Positions 25,601 to 33,930 are shown, numbered from the stretch's first letter. The stretch: 64,000 nt of DNA from Sphaerisporangium fuscum (GCF_018531465.1 NZ_JAHDTF010000029.1:1-64000); one strand, 5' to 3'. The notes: generated by a model from the sequence alone, not told the origin. Made by a program: numbers and translations.

Positions 25601-27730
25601 CAGCGGCACCGTCACATCGGTTTCGACGTGGGTTTCAAGCTCGTCCGCGCCGTCCGCGAATCTCGTGCGCAGCGCGTCGTGCCGGGCCACGAGCAGGTCC
25701 AGGGCCTGGCGAAGCACATCTTCGCGCAGGCGGCCACGCAGGCGCAGGAGGGTGGGCAAATTGTAGGACGGGTCACCCGGGTTCAGCCGGTGCACCGTCC
25801 ACAGCCGCCGCTGATGAGGTGACGGCCGATGACCGCTCGCCGACGTGACGGGCTCCGCCGGGGGCAGGCCGTCGAGGTGGCGCGCCAACTCGACGACGGT
25901 GGGAGCGCCGTACACGGCGGCGGCGGAGGCGTCGGCCCCGCACGCGTTTCGCAGGGTTAGTGCCAGCCAGGCGGCGGCCAGAGAGTCACCGCCCGCCTGG
26001 AAGAAGTCCTCCTCAAGACTGGCCGGCGGGCTGCCCAGCACCTCCGTCCAGGCCCTGATCACCACCTCCTCGGTGGCCGTCCGCCCTGCCGGAGCCGTAC
26101 CGGGCCGGACGCCGATCCCGTGGTACCCATCCGGCATGTCCTGGGCTGACGCCGCCTGGACCGGCTCATCCGGGGCCGGCACCCCCTGCACCGGCGTCGA
26201 CGGCAACGCGCGGCGGTCCAGCTTGCCCGCTGGGGTCAGCCACAACGACGAGGTGATCACGACTTCGGCAGGAACCATGGCGCTGGGCAGTTCGCGGGCC
26301 GCGAACCGCCGGATCCGTTCGGCTAGCCCGGCGGCCGGTGATGTCGGAACCACATGGGCGACGAGCATGTGGTGGTCGCCGCGTGAGGCTCGGGCGACGG
26401 CGACGGCTCGCACCTGGGGGTGGCGAGCCAGCACCGCCTCCACCGACCCTAGCTGGAATCGGACGCCGCGGACCTTGACCTCGTCGTCGAGGCGGCCCAG
26501 ATGGGTCAAGACGCCGTCGGACCGCAGGCGCACCAGGTCGCCGGTGCGGTACATGCGCTGCCCGGCCCCTCCTCCGGTCAGCGGGACGAAGCGTTCGGCG
26601 GTGGCCGCAGGGCGGCCGAGGTACTCGCGCGCGAGCCCGTCTCCCGCCAGGAACAGCTCGCCGGGAAGCCCGGGGGGCACCGGTGCCAGGTCCTCACCGA
26701 GCACGAGTGCCGTGACACCGGGAAAGGGCTTGCCGATGGGGACGAGGTCGCCGTCGAGCGTGTCGTCGGTGACCTCGTGCCAGGTGCTGTCGACAGCGGC
26801 CTCGGCCACCCCGTACGAATTGACGATGCGGGTGAGCTGACCGGTCACGCCTCGCAGGCGGCGGTACTCGGCGGCCGTCCACTGCTCGCCGCCGGAGATG
26901 GCCAGGCGCACGGATGGCAGGCTTTGCCCGGTCTTCTCCAGCCATGACACGAGCAGCCGCCACACTGACGGCGTCAGCTCCATCAGGTCGATCGACTCAC
27001 GTTCGATCAGCGCGTGCAGGGCGGGCGGGTCGAGGAGCACATGCGTGGGGCACAGCACCAGCCGACCGCCGGACAGCAGAGCCCTGGCGATGTCACCGAC
27101 GTGCACGTCGAACGCCGCGCCGGCCCCTTGCAGCACGGCACGCGGCTCCGGCGTGAGTTCGTAGCATTCCTCCCAGGCCCGGTAAACGCAGGCGAGTGCC
27201 CTGTGCGGCACGGACACCGGCTTAGGCTCGCCCGTCGACCCCGAGGTGTGGATGATGTAGGCGAGCCGATCGGCGCTCATCTCGACAGCGGGCATCGATG
27301 ACGCCGGGGCGTTCGGCGAGCCCGGAAGGGGAAGTTCGTCGCCCGCCGAAGCCGGAAGTCGATGCGGTACCAGGCCGTCCCACGGCCCGGGCGGACCGAC
27401 GACGGCGACCGGCGCCGCACCTCGGATCATGGGCTCCACCCGCCCCGCCGGCGTGTCCGGATCGATGGGCAGGTACGCCGCGCCGGACGCCCACACGCCC
27501 AGCACCGCGACGATCCAGTCTGCCCCGCCCTTGTCCGCCACCACCGCGACAGGCGCATCCGGTCCCGCTCCGGCCGCGCGCAACCGATGGGCCAGCCGGA
27601 AGGCCCTCGCCGCCAGTTCCCCGTACGTCAATGTGACAGAGCCCGCGACGAGCGCCGTCTGATCGGCCCGCTCCTGCGCCACCGTGGCGAACAGGTGATG
27701 TACCAGCTCAAGCCGGTCATCGTTGCGCAA
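22658..27730 (-). CDS. NRPS A-PCP-C-A-PCP, loading plus one extension module
   Basis: A 1690-residue protein with no N-terminal C domain, so it probably starts the peptide. A1 has YIIHTSGSTGEPK and NSYGVAEAAVDST; its pocket reads D-V-G-E-I-G-S-V-D-K, one residue from the published ornithine code DVGEIGSIDK. PCP1 has FFQAGGDSLAAAW. C has VAHHVVFDGWS, an intact HHxxxDG. A2 is divergent (AYVAFTSGTTGAPRG, HDPLLRDIL, NGYGATETPQL), pocket about D-P-R-H-C-A-G-Q-L-K, not assignable by eye. PCP2 has NFFDLGADSMSM, and a basic tail follows. Start is the TTG at 27730, behind GGGAGGGGGA and overlapping the GNAT gene by 14 bp; the longer upstream frame is that gene's shadow. Confidence 0.88.
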   Translation of the reverse strand: MRNDDRLELVHHLFATVAQERADQTALVAGSVTLTYGELAARAFRLAHRLRAAGAGPDAPVAVVADKGGADWIVAVLGVWASGAAYLPIDPDTPAGRVEPMIRGAAPVAVVGPPGPWDGLVPHRLPASAGDELPLPGSPNAPASSMPAVEMSADRLAYIIHTSGSTGEPKPVSVPHRALACVYRAWEECYELTPEPRAVLQGAGAAFDVHVGDIARALLSGGRLVLCPTHVLLDPPALHALIERESIDLMELTPSVWRLLVSWLEKTGQSLPSVRLAISGGEQWTAAEYRRLRGVTGQLTRIVNSYGVAEAAVDSTWHEVTDDTLDGDLVPIGKPFPGVTALVLGEDLAPVPPGLPGELFLAGDGLAREYLGRPAATAERFVPLTGGGAGQRMYRTGDLVRLRSDGVLTHLGRLDDEVKVRGVRFQLGSVEAVLARHPQVRAVAVARASRGDHHMLVAHVVPTSPAAGLAERIRRFAARELPSAMVPAEVVITSSLWLTPAGKLDRRALPSTPVQGVPAPDEPVQAASAQDMPDGYHGIGVRPGTAPAGRTATEEVVIRAWTEVLGSPPASLEEDFFQAGGDSLAAAWLALTLRNACGADASAAAVYGAPTVVELARHLDGLPPAEPVTSASGHRPSPHQRRLWTVHRLNPGDPSYNLPTLLRLRGRLREDVLRQALDLLVARHDALRTRFADGADELETHVETDVTVPLDVIEAPESGPDPVEAAVLRPFDLGAAPLCRATLVRRGPDEHDLVFVAHHVVFDGWSERILVRELGEIYSALASGARPVPEPVRRSYADFAAWQNRRLQDGHGQAARDYWRSTLASPPALLDLPEPPQRSRAGLAGRTTRDLGADLSDQVRAVARAHGATPYAALLAALAALLSRWSGQDDLVIGGPFGDRDRPENAHLVGFCVSTLPLRMAVPAEAAFSEVLRAARRTVAEAIAHADVPFDQIVADLGLAGGGGRNPLFRVWLNLLGRSVEPPSMAGLEVEVAEPPLPGALFDLGIYVTDRADGYRLEAVYDQGRLDSAHVAELLEQLSLLLAAACASPETPLAAHDLRTGPAAEILPKGTADLREDVPELLPELWRRGREQPSAPAVRDRDGVLTFADLYAAAAAWTRTLTATGTGEDQVVAVHGARVAGLVPALLGILATGARFTVLDSDHPRSRLAEQLAAAGVRLGAELTGTPAAALPGPDVRWIATPDAAARKITDPGPDGPGTPLPDTAAYVAFTSGTTGAPRGISADTRPLAHFLDWYVRRYRLGRHDRFALVSGIAHDPLLRDILAPLWAGATLCVPPTELMRDPAALRGWLRDEGVTVLHVTPALCRMLALPERAPVPERVRLVCCAGDSLSGRDLLDIASWAPSAQIVNGYGATETPQLAGAYDVRSGDAALERVPVGSGIPGFELLVLRPGGRPAGIGERGEIVVRSPYLALGYLREEGGFHADPVPEHRRFATGDLGRYGPDGLVTVLGRSDDQVKVRGHRVELGEVDVRLRECPGVKDAAGAVRVGADGESRIVAYVVPDASQPVSDVRERLRRTLPDHMLPSSVVAVERIPLTLNGKVDRAALAVAPRLPQPGRSQEVATGLERLVASIWQGVLGAEHVPLHQNFFDLGADSMSMIRAHVALERELGRKIPPTALFAHPNVHHLAAFLASGEVALDDVTRSRAELGGLRARRLAARDTAVSKKGRA

Positions 27731-28775
27731 CGATGTCCCCCTCCCAGCCAAGGCTGCGCAGCCGCCGGACCGAGGCACCGCGCCTGCGCTTGGCCTCCAA
27801 CGCCTCGGCCCCGACATAGACCCGGCGCACTCCGGCGGCGATGGCCCGCTCGATCGGCTCGAAGAAGGTGAGGTTGAAGTACAGCGCCTGTTCCCGCACC
27901 GCCGGATGGCCGTAGTCGCACCCCCATGCCCGGGTCCGCCAGTGCGGACCCGCATCCCACAGGGTCACGAATGCCACGGGGGCCTGTCCGTCGAACGCCA
28001 CGAGCATGGAGCAGTGCGCTCCCATCGCGATCGAGGTCGAGGTGAGGTACTGGCGCATCTCGTCCTCCGTCGCGGTGGTGCCGTACTTTCGCTCCACTTG
28101 AGCCAGGAGGGGCAGCACCGCCTCCACGGCTTCCAGTGGCGGTACCGAGCGCACGGTCAGGCCGGATTCCAGCAACGCACGGCGTTGCGACCGCACCTGA
28201 CGGCGACGCTGCTTCGGCAGCGCCGCCACGTATTCACTGAACGAGGTGTATGGGAGGTCGAAATACGCCTCGTCGCGGCAGGCGAGCCTGGCCGGGCCCG
28301 GGGGCAGCGCCGACCGGACCGCCGCGTGCTGCTCCTCGTCGAGGAGGGGCGCGCTGATGAGCTCGGGACGATACCGGCCCGCCACCGTCCAGGCGACACG
28401 GAGCAGGGCCGGGAGCAGGGAGATGCGGGCCGTCATCATGTTCGGCGTCACGCCGTCCGACCCGATCAAGGATACGGAGCTCCAGGTGAACCGGTCCGAC
28501 TCGCCGAACAGCACGGCCGCCTGCTCGCTCTCGAAGAACCCGCCGGGTGTCGGATAGATCGGAACCAGGCCCGCCAGCCCAGCTCCGTCGACGGCGACCA
28601 CGTAAAGAGTCGGCAGGCCGTTCAACTCACGGATGAGCTGCCTGCGGTCCAGCTCGCGGAGGGCCTGCTCGGGCACGAGCGGTGTGCCACGCTTGGGGAG
28701 CAGCCGGTCGACCTCCTCGATGGTCTCGAGCACTTCGATCGCGCAGCCGCGCGGCAACGTGGTTTCGCGCGTCAT
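27717..28775 (-). CDS. GNAT/FemX-like acyltransferase (FemAB-type fold)
   Basis: A 352-residue protein in the style of GNAT/FemAB-like proteins annotated as peptidoglycan-biosynthesis-like: YVAALPKQRRRQVRSQRRAL at about 185-205 (basic helix), VERKYGTT, VAFVTLWDAG, WGCDYGHPAV, FNLTFFEPIERAIAAGVRR and EALEAKRRRG close to the C-terminus. Relatives such as FemX and the antibiotic enzyme PacB transfer aminoacyl groups from tRNA; others use acyl-CoA. It is translationally coupled to the LanB-like gene before it (ATGA) and the loading NRPS after it, and has a full-length paralogue on the plus strand (31136-32146). It may acylate the free amine of the NRPS starter or the product; the donor is unknown. 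Confidence 0.7.
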   Translation of the reverse strand: MTRETTLPRGCAIEVLETIEEVDRLLPKRGTPLVPEQALRELDRRQLIRELNGLPTLYVVAVDGAGLAGLVPIYPTPGGFFESEQAAVLFGESDRFTWSSVSLIGSDGVTPNMMTARISLLPALLRVAWTVAGRYRPELISAPLLDEEQHAAVRSALPPGPARLACRDEAYFDLPYTSFSEYVAALPKQRRRQVRSQRRALLESGLTVRSVPPLEAVEAVLPLLAQVERKYGTTATEDEMRQYLTSTSIAMGAHCSMLVAFDGQAPVAFVTLWDAGPHWRTRAWGCDYGHPAVREQALYFNLTFFEPIERAIAAGVRRVYVGAEALEAKRRRGASVRRLRSLGWEGDIVAQR

Positions 28776-31012
28776 GCCGGACCCGTCCGCGGAGCGGGCC
28801 AGGAGACGACCGGCGCCGGCGTGGGATCGACGGCCACGACGCGCAGCTCAGAGGTGTAGGCCCGGCCCGCGGGATCGGTGAGCCACAGTTCGCCCGGCCC
28901 TGGGAGCATTTCGACGAGATCCACGTGGTCTGCGGTCCTGAGTACCCGAACGAGGTTGTCCATCAGCACCGGCGAGCGGAGGTCCGCATAGAAAGGTTTG
29001 GCCTGACCGGGTATGCGCGCGAACACGTGCCTGGACACGCCGAGCCCTGAGAGGTAGGCGCGCATCCGGTCGTGGCCGGGGTCCACGGCTCTCGTCCGCA
29101 GCGGGGCCTGCGCCGCTTGGACGCGCCATGACCGGCGGCAGACGGTCAGGTCACCGATGGCCGCCCGGAAGCTGTGCCGCCCGGGCGCCCTGATCTTGAA
29201 CAGGTTGACCACCAGGGCGCTGAGAAATTCTCCGAACACCTCCAGGACGGGCGCCGCCCAACGGTCTGCCTCGGCCACAGCCACCAGCTCGCCGTCCCGC
29301 TCCATGACGAGCAGGCCGGTGGCCGGGGTGCTAGGTGCGCCGGACGGATGCCCCTCGTCCGAGCCGTACGACCAGTAGCGGTAGTGGCCGGGCGGGTCGA
29401 GGGCGAGAGGCGGATAGGTGCGTGAGCTGACAGCGGGGGAATCGTTCGGGTAGATAGGTACGATCCTGCCTCCCGGATGGTCGGCGGCCACGGCGCGCAG
29501 GAGCTCACCGGGATCGTCGGCCTGGGTGCGGAAGACGCGGCTCTCCAAGGTGTTCAGCGCGACATGGAGCTCGCCGAGCACCCAGCGGTCTCCTTCGGCC
29601 GTCCGCCAGAGCAGCAGATCGGGGCTGTGCACCCTCGCCGCCGCCCACAACCGTCCGGAAGCAGGAAAGAGCCGGTCGGCGAGCTCACGCGCGTGACCTT
29701 CCGGCACGATCAGGTCCCTGTCCCCGGGCGGGAGGATCTCCGCCCACCTGAGCTGGAAATCGGCCAGCACGTCCGGGATCTCCTTCGCCCCTGTGCTGAG
29801 GAGCTCACCGGCGGCGAACTGGAGATCGGCCATCGTGACATCCGCCCGTCGTGTCCTCAACTCCCGATAGCAGCGGCGCAGCTCCTGCTCGACGACCTCG
29901 CCCACCTGACCCGCCAGCCAGCGGGCGCTGTCCAGCAACACCGAGAGCGGCCCGCTCAACGTGTCGAGCAACGAGGAGGCGATCGTCGCGTCCAGATTCC
30001 GGCGGCAGTCCAGGTACAAGGGGGTACGCCGCCCCGCCACGCGTTCCTGCCCGAGGGCACCGTCCGTGGCTTCCGCGAGGCGGCGGTCCACCTCGGCCAG
30101 CGCGACACGCAGGCGTTCGGGATCCTGCCCGGCCGCGGCCACCTCGTCGCGGGCCCGCTCCAGCCCGTCGAGCACCTCGGCGAGCCGGCGCCGCACGTCC
30201 GGATCCGTCACGGTCGCCACCTGGCGTCTCACGTGCTGCTCCGGGGCACTGTCCAGGGGCACGCGAAAGCCGATCTTCAGGACTCCCTGCCGCTCCAGTT
30301 CTGTCACCGTCTGCTCGGACTCCGGACCGCAACGCTGTACGAGATTTCCGAGGGAGACATCCGGGGTCAGCGCCCGAATGACGCGACCCATCGGCTCCAC
30401 GCACGCAAGCGGCGGCCGGCGCGGGCGCCAGATCGCCCCGTCACTGAGCGTGCACGCGGGATCGAGCCGCACGGGCAGGTGGGCACGTAGCGCCGGATCC
30501 CGGTTCCACGACCGCACGACGGCCTCGACCGCCCACACCTCGAAGCACACGCGAGAGGACCGGATGGTCGTGTCCCCGCTGGTCCGCGTCTCGGACTCCC
30601 CCAGCCTCGCCCACGCCACCGGGCCGAAGAAGCCGATGGTGTCGTTCTTGACGCAGTACCGCTGTACATAGCGGGCGACCAGTGCCTCCCTTTTGCGACG
30701 GCGAACAGGCCCGGTCCGGCCAAGCGAGGCGACGTGCCGGCCGATCCAGTTGTCCACCGCGCGGGGGTTCTGCCACGTCATGGCGGTGCGCACGACAGGA
30801 TCAGACAGAAGCGAGTCGATCGCCGCACCGGTGGCGGCGTTGACGGCCTCGTCGCGGGCCGCCCCGGGCGGCAGGCTCACCTGCGCGGGAGCCAGCGGAT
30901 CCAGCAGCCCGCACGGCAGGCCGGCGGAGCGGAGCGCGGCCAGTCGCCACAATCCCCACCCGCCGGCGATCGCCACGAGATCGGCGCGCCGATCCTGAAT
31001 GTCAGACGCCAT
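28772..31012 (-). CDS. LanB-like protein (lantibiotic dehydratase N-terminal family, possible aminoacyl-tRNA-dependent ligase)
   Basis: A 746-residue protein with hallmarks of the lantibiotic dehydratase (glutamylation-domain) family: YVQRYCVKNDTIGFFGPVAW at about 122-141, LGELHVALNTLESRVF in the second half, and SRHVFARIPGQAKPFYADL with a following DNLVRVLR near the C-terminus, the family's usual closing motif. Full LanB proteins are about 1000 residues; this one lacks the separate C-terminal elimination domain, as in split LanBs and PEARLs, which load amino acids from aminoacyl-tRNA onto a carrier peptide. No precursor-peptide gene is visible nearby, so a carrier-protein-bound or small-molecule acceptor is an inference. 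ATG with GAAGGGGCG upstream; first gene of the ten-gene operon. The family call is from motif memory. Confidence 0.7.
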   Translation of the reverse strand: MASDIQDRRADLVAIAGGWGLWRLAALRSAGLPCGLLDPLAPAQVSLPPGAARDEAVNAATGAAIDSLLSDPVVRTAMTWQNPRAVDNWIGRHVASLGRTGPVRRRKREALVARYVQRYCVKNDTIGFFGPVAWARLGESETRTSGDTTIRSSRVCFEVWAVEAVVRSWNRDPALRAHLPVRLDPACTLSDGAIWRPRRPPLACVEPMGRVIRALTPDVSLGNLVQRCGPESEQTVTELERQGVLKIGFRVPLDSAPEQHVRRQVATVTDPDVRRRLAEVLDGLERARDEVAAAGQDPERLRVALAEVDRRLAEATDGALGQERVAGRRTPLYLDCRRNLDATIASSLLDTLSGPLSVLLDSARWLAGQVGEVVEQELRRCYRELRTRRADVTMADLQFAAGELLSTGAKEIPDVLADFQLRWAEILPPGDRDLIVPEGHARELADRLFPASGRLWAAARVHSPDLLLWRTAEGDRWVLGELHVALNTLESRVFRTQADDPGELLRAVAADHPGGRIVPIYPNDSPAVSSRTYPPLALDPPGHYRYWSYGSDEGHPSGAPSTPATGLLVMERDGELVAVAEADRWAAPVLEVFGEFLSALVVNLFKIRAPGRHSFRAAIGDLTVCRRSWRVQAAQAPLRTRAVDPGHDRMRAYLSGLGVSRHVFARIPGQAKPFYADLRSPVLMDNLVRVLRTADHVDLVEMLPGPGELWLTDPAGRAYTSELRVVAVDPTPAPVVSWPAPRTGPA

Positions 31013-31135
31013 CGCGCCCCTTCTACTCGGACCCTGGGCTCACCGCCGCACCGTAACTCTCGATACCGGGCCGGCACCTGTCGCACCTTTGCGGGACCTG
31101 TCCACCCGTCCGTGGGCAGGCACTATGAGACCCTT
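31013..31135. promoter_or_regulatory. divergent promoter region with a hairpin near the plus-strand start
   Basis: This 123-bp gap separates the LanB-like operon (minus) from the second GNAT operon (plus) and must hold both promoters. CCTGTCCAC (31097-31105) and GTGGGCAGG (31112-31120) form a 9-bp stem with one G-U pair and a 6-nt loop, ending 15 nt before the plus-strand ATG, where it could affect translation or bind a regulator. No clear -10/-35 pair was recognised. Confidence 0.5.
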
Positions 31136-32146
31136 ATGAGGAAGGGCACAGAGGTCGAGGTAGTGACCGCGATCTTCGGCGACCGTGCGATCACTGGGGA
31201 CCGGCCTGGCCCGATCTCCTCGCAAGAGGCTCGCGAGCTGCATCGCATCGAGCTCATCCGCCAGTACCACGGCCTGCGGACCTTCTACGTGATCGCGCGA
31301 GAGGCCGACGACGTCATTGGGTTCCTGCCCGTCTACCCGGTCTCCCGGGCGTTCGCGCCACCTCGCATGGTCACGGGTCTCTTCGCGGACCTGCCGCACT
31401 GGTCCAGCGCGCTCTTGCTCGGGAGCGACGGCTCGATCCCCTCTCTCCTGACGACGCGGCCAGAGACGGCGGGCGAGCTGATCGCCAGGGCCCTGACGCT
31501 GGACAGCGCACAGGGGCATGGCATCGCCTGCCTGATGCACGCCGACGACGCGCAGTTCGAGCTGGTGCGCCCGTTCCTGCCCGAGGCCGCCTGGCCGGGA
31601 GAACGCCAGGAAGCCTATTTCGAGCTGCCGTTCGCCTCGTTCGAGGCATATGTCGCCACGCTGTCCCGGAACGGCAGGAAGCAGGCCCGCCGCGAACGCA
31701 GGCGGTTCCTGGACAGCGGACTCGAGCTCAGCGTCGTGCCCGCCATGGACGCGGTCGAGCTGGAACCGCTGCTCACGCAGGTGGAGCGCAAGTACGACGC
31801 GAACGCCAGCGCTGAATGGGAGGAGCTGTTCCTGTCCTCCACCGCACTGGCGATGGCCGAATGCGGCACGGCGCTGGTCGTCCACGACTGTGGCCGTCCG
31901 GTCGCCTTCACCGTGCTCTGGCAGGTTGGATCCGTGTGGCGGGTTCGCTGCTGGGGGTGTGACTACACGCATCCGGCAGTCAGGGACGCGGCGTTGTACG
32001 CCAACCTGACGTTCTACGAGCCGGTCATCCGGGCGGGTCAGGCAGGCGGGCGGCTGCTGATGGTCGGCACGGGGACTCTGGAGGCGAAGCTCAGGCGCGG
32101 CGCCTCGCTCCGCCGCCTGCGCAGCCTGGCTTGGGAGCACCAGTGA
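31136..32146 (+). CDS. second GNAT/FemX-like acyltransferase, paralogue of 27717-28775
   Basis: A 336-residue protein aligning along its whole length with the GNAT in the minus operon: shared IRQYHGLRTFYVIA, FEAYVATLSRNGRKQARRE (basic helix), VERKYDANAS, VAFTVLWQVG, WGCDYTHPAV, LYANLTFYEPVIRAGQAGGR and the C-terminal LEAKLRRGASLRRLRSLAWE. Two copies argue for two different acyl transfers or two acceptor sites. The ATG at 31136 is chosen because it matches the paralogue's N-terminus; the frame is open further upstream only across the divergent promoter. No good ribosome-binding site precedes it, so leaderless or structured initiation is possible. First gene of a five-gene plus-strand run ending with the monooxygenase. 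Confidence 0.72.
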   Translation: MRKGTEVEVVTAIFGDRAITGDRPGPISSQEARELHRIELIRQYHGLRTFYVIAREADDVIGFLPVYPVSRAFAPPRMVTGLFADLPHWSSALLLGSDGSIPSLLTTRPETAGELIARALTLDSAQGHGIACLMHADDAQFELVRPFLPEAAWPGERQEAYFELPFASFEAYVATLSRNGRKQARRERRRFLDSGLELSVVPAMDAVELEPLLTQVERKYDANASAEWEELFLSSTALAMAECGTALVVHDCGRPVAFTVLWQVGSVWRVRCWGCDYTHPAVRDAALYANLTFYEPVIRAGQAGGRLLMVGTGTLEAKLRRGASLRRLRSLAWEHQ

Positions 32147-32269
32147 GCCCGGATTAGGGGACGTGCCGCCGCACCACATCCTCACCAAGGATTTCCCCAT
32201 GCGTCCATCAAAGAGATCGCGCCGAACCACCGCCCGCGTACGGCGGGCTCAAGGGGGCGGTGTCGCCCG

Positions 32270-32995
32270 GTGACCGACTGGTTCGTCCCCCTGTCCCGCT
32301 CAGCCACAGGAGCGACCCGCCATATTTACGCCTTTCCGCAGGCCGGAGGCGGTTGCTCCACCTTCGCCGAGCTGGCGGACCGGCTGCCTCGCGACATCGC
32401 GCTCTGGGGACTGAACCTGCCCGGCAGGCAGGCCCGATTTCTGGAGCCCCCGTGCACGGACTTGGACGCGCTGGTCGGCGCGCTCGCCTCCGCTCTGGCG
32501 GGACGCGACCGGCCGGTGCTGTTCGGCTACTGCTCGGGCGCCTGCCTGGCCTTTCTCGTGGCCCGGCGGCTGCGCAAGGACTGGTCGCTCTCGCCCGCGG
32601 CGCTGATCGCCGCCTCATATCCGGCGCCGGACCGGGCACGGCCGCCCACTGACCTGCACGCCCTGGACAGCGAGGCGTTCTGGCGGGAGGTCCTCTCGCA
32701 CGGCGGCGTACCGGCGCGGGTCGCCGCGGAGCCCGACTTCCGCGAACTCTTCGAGCCGGCGCTGCGCGCCGACTATGCCCTGCTGTCCACCTACCAGCAC
32801 ACGGAGGAGGAGCCGCTCGACGTGCCCATCACGATGATCTCCGGCGTGTCCGACCCGGTTCTGCACTATGAGGACATCGACGGCTGGGGCGGGCACACCG
32901 CGAGGGAGTTCGCGTCCATCCAGGTGCCGGGTGATCACTGGCTGCTCAACGGCGACCTGACAGCTCTGGCCCACACCATCGGGAGGGCGGCATGA
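32270..32995 (+). CDS. type II thioesterase with Cys nucleophile (second copy)
   Basis: A 241-residue thioesterase similar to the one at 13716-14462: FVPLSRSATG, IYAFPQAGGGCSTF, LNLPGRQARFLEPP, and the nucleophile elbow VLFGYCSGACLAF with Cys in place of Ser. The C-terminal GDHWLLNGDL supplies the His. GTG start behind AAGGGGG; it overlaps the aldo/keto reductase by 4 bp. A 123-bp gap separates it from the GNAT gene. Having two Cys-type and one Ser-type (37988-38746) enzyme in one cluster suggests different jobs, e.g. chain release versus editing. Confidence 0.88.
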   Translation: MTDWFVPLSRSATGATRHIYAFPQAGGGCSTFAELADRLPRDIALWGLNLPGRQARFLEPPCTDLDALVGALASALAGRDRPVLFGYCSGACLAFLVARRLRKDWSLSPAALIAASYPAPDRARPPTDLHALDSEAFWREVLSHGGVPARVAAEPDFRELFEPALRADYALLSTYQHTEEEPLDVPITMISGVSDPVLHYEDIDGWGGHTAREFASIQVPGDHWLLNGDLTALAHTIGRAA

Positions 32996-33930
32996 ACACG
33001 ATTCTGGGCAAGACCGGTCTCGAGGTGTCGAGAATCGCGCACGGCACCTGGGAGCTGAGCGGTCATTGGGGAACATTCGACGAGGACGAGGCGATCAACG
33101 CCATCCGGCACTCCAGAAACCTGGGCGTGAACGTCTTCGACACCGCTCACGCCTACGGCTGGGGCGCGGCCGAGCGGGTGCTCGGCCGGGCCCTGCGCGA
33201 CGACCTGAAGCGCCGTAGGGACGAGGTCGTGATCGTGACGAAGGGCGGCATGGGCATCGACGACGACGGCCGCCCGTTCCCCGACTCCGGCCGGGCCATG
33301 CTCCGCGTCGGCATCGAGAACAGCCTGATCTCGCTCGGCGTGGACCACATCGACATCTACCTGGTGCACGTGCCCGATCCCGACTTCCCATACGACGAGG
33401 TCGCCGGGTTCCTCCAGGAGTTCGTCGAGGCCGGGGTCATCCGCCACGTCGGCGTCTCCAATTACGACACCGAGCAGATGACCGCCTTCGCCGCGGGACG
33501 ACCGGTCGAGGTGCTGCAGGCTCCCTACAACCTTCTGTGGCGAGAATCCCAGGACACGGTCCTGCCCTTCGCCCGTGGGAAGGGCATCGGTGTGCTGACC
33601 TACGCCCCGCTCGCGAACGGCCTGCTGTCGGGCGCCCTGACCGGGAAAGAGATGTTCGCTGGCGACTGGCGGGCCTTTTCCGGCAATTTTCGGGGCGAAC
33701 GATACGAGAAGACCCTCAAGACGGCGAGCAAGCTGGCGGCGTTCGCAGCCGGCGAGCTGAACGTGACCCTGCCGCAGCTGGCCGTGGCATGGACGCTGGC
33801 GAACGGCATGGTGGACTGCGCGATCGTCGGCACCCGGCAGGCCGGACACATCGAGCAGGCGGTCCGCGCGGCAGACCTGCGGCTCGGCGCCGCCGAGCTC
33901 GCGGAGATCGACCATCTCATCAATGACTGA
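32992..33930 (+). CDS. aldo/keto reductase
   Basis: A 312-residue AKR-family TIM-barrel oxidoreductase. The tetrad is visible: Asp and Tyr in NVFDTAHAYGWG (about 44-55), Lys in IVTKGG and His in YLVHVPDPDF. NADPH-binding residues lie in the C-terminal DCAIVGTRQAGHIEQAV. Length and order are typical. It overlaps the thioesterase upstream by 4 bp and the ACP downstream by 8 bp, so it may act on a carrier-bound carbonyl made by the neighbouring luciferase-like monooxygenase, or oxidise a carrier-bound alcohol. The substrate cannot be read from the sequence. Confidence 0.9.
   Translation: MNTILGKTGLEVSRIAHGTWELSGHWGTFDEDEAINAIRHSRNLGVNVFDTAHAYGWGAAERVLGRALRDDLKRRRDEVVIVTKGGMGIDDDGRPFPDSGRAMLRVGIENSLISLGVDHIDIYLVHVPDPDFPYDEVAGFLQEFVEAGVIRHVGVSNYDTEQMTAFAAGRPVEVLQAPYNLLWRESQDTVLPFARGKGIGVLTYAPLANGLLSGALTGKEMFAGDWRAFSGNFRGERYEKTLKTASKLAAFAAGELNVTLPQLAVAWTLANGMVDCAIVGTRQAGHIEQAVRAADLRLGAAELAEIDHLIND

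Noticed and set aside
27731..27955. N-terminal extension of the loading NRPS up to 27955
   Set aside because: It overlaps the end of the GNAT gene and lacks family motifs; the TTG at 27730 has a strong GGGAGGGGGA site.
28772..31012. Complete lantibiotic biosynthesis locus
   Set aside because: No LanC cyclase, precursor peptide or elimination domain was found; the neighbours are NRPS and PKS genes.
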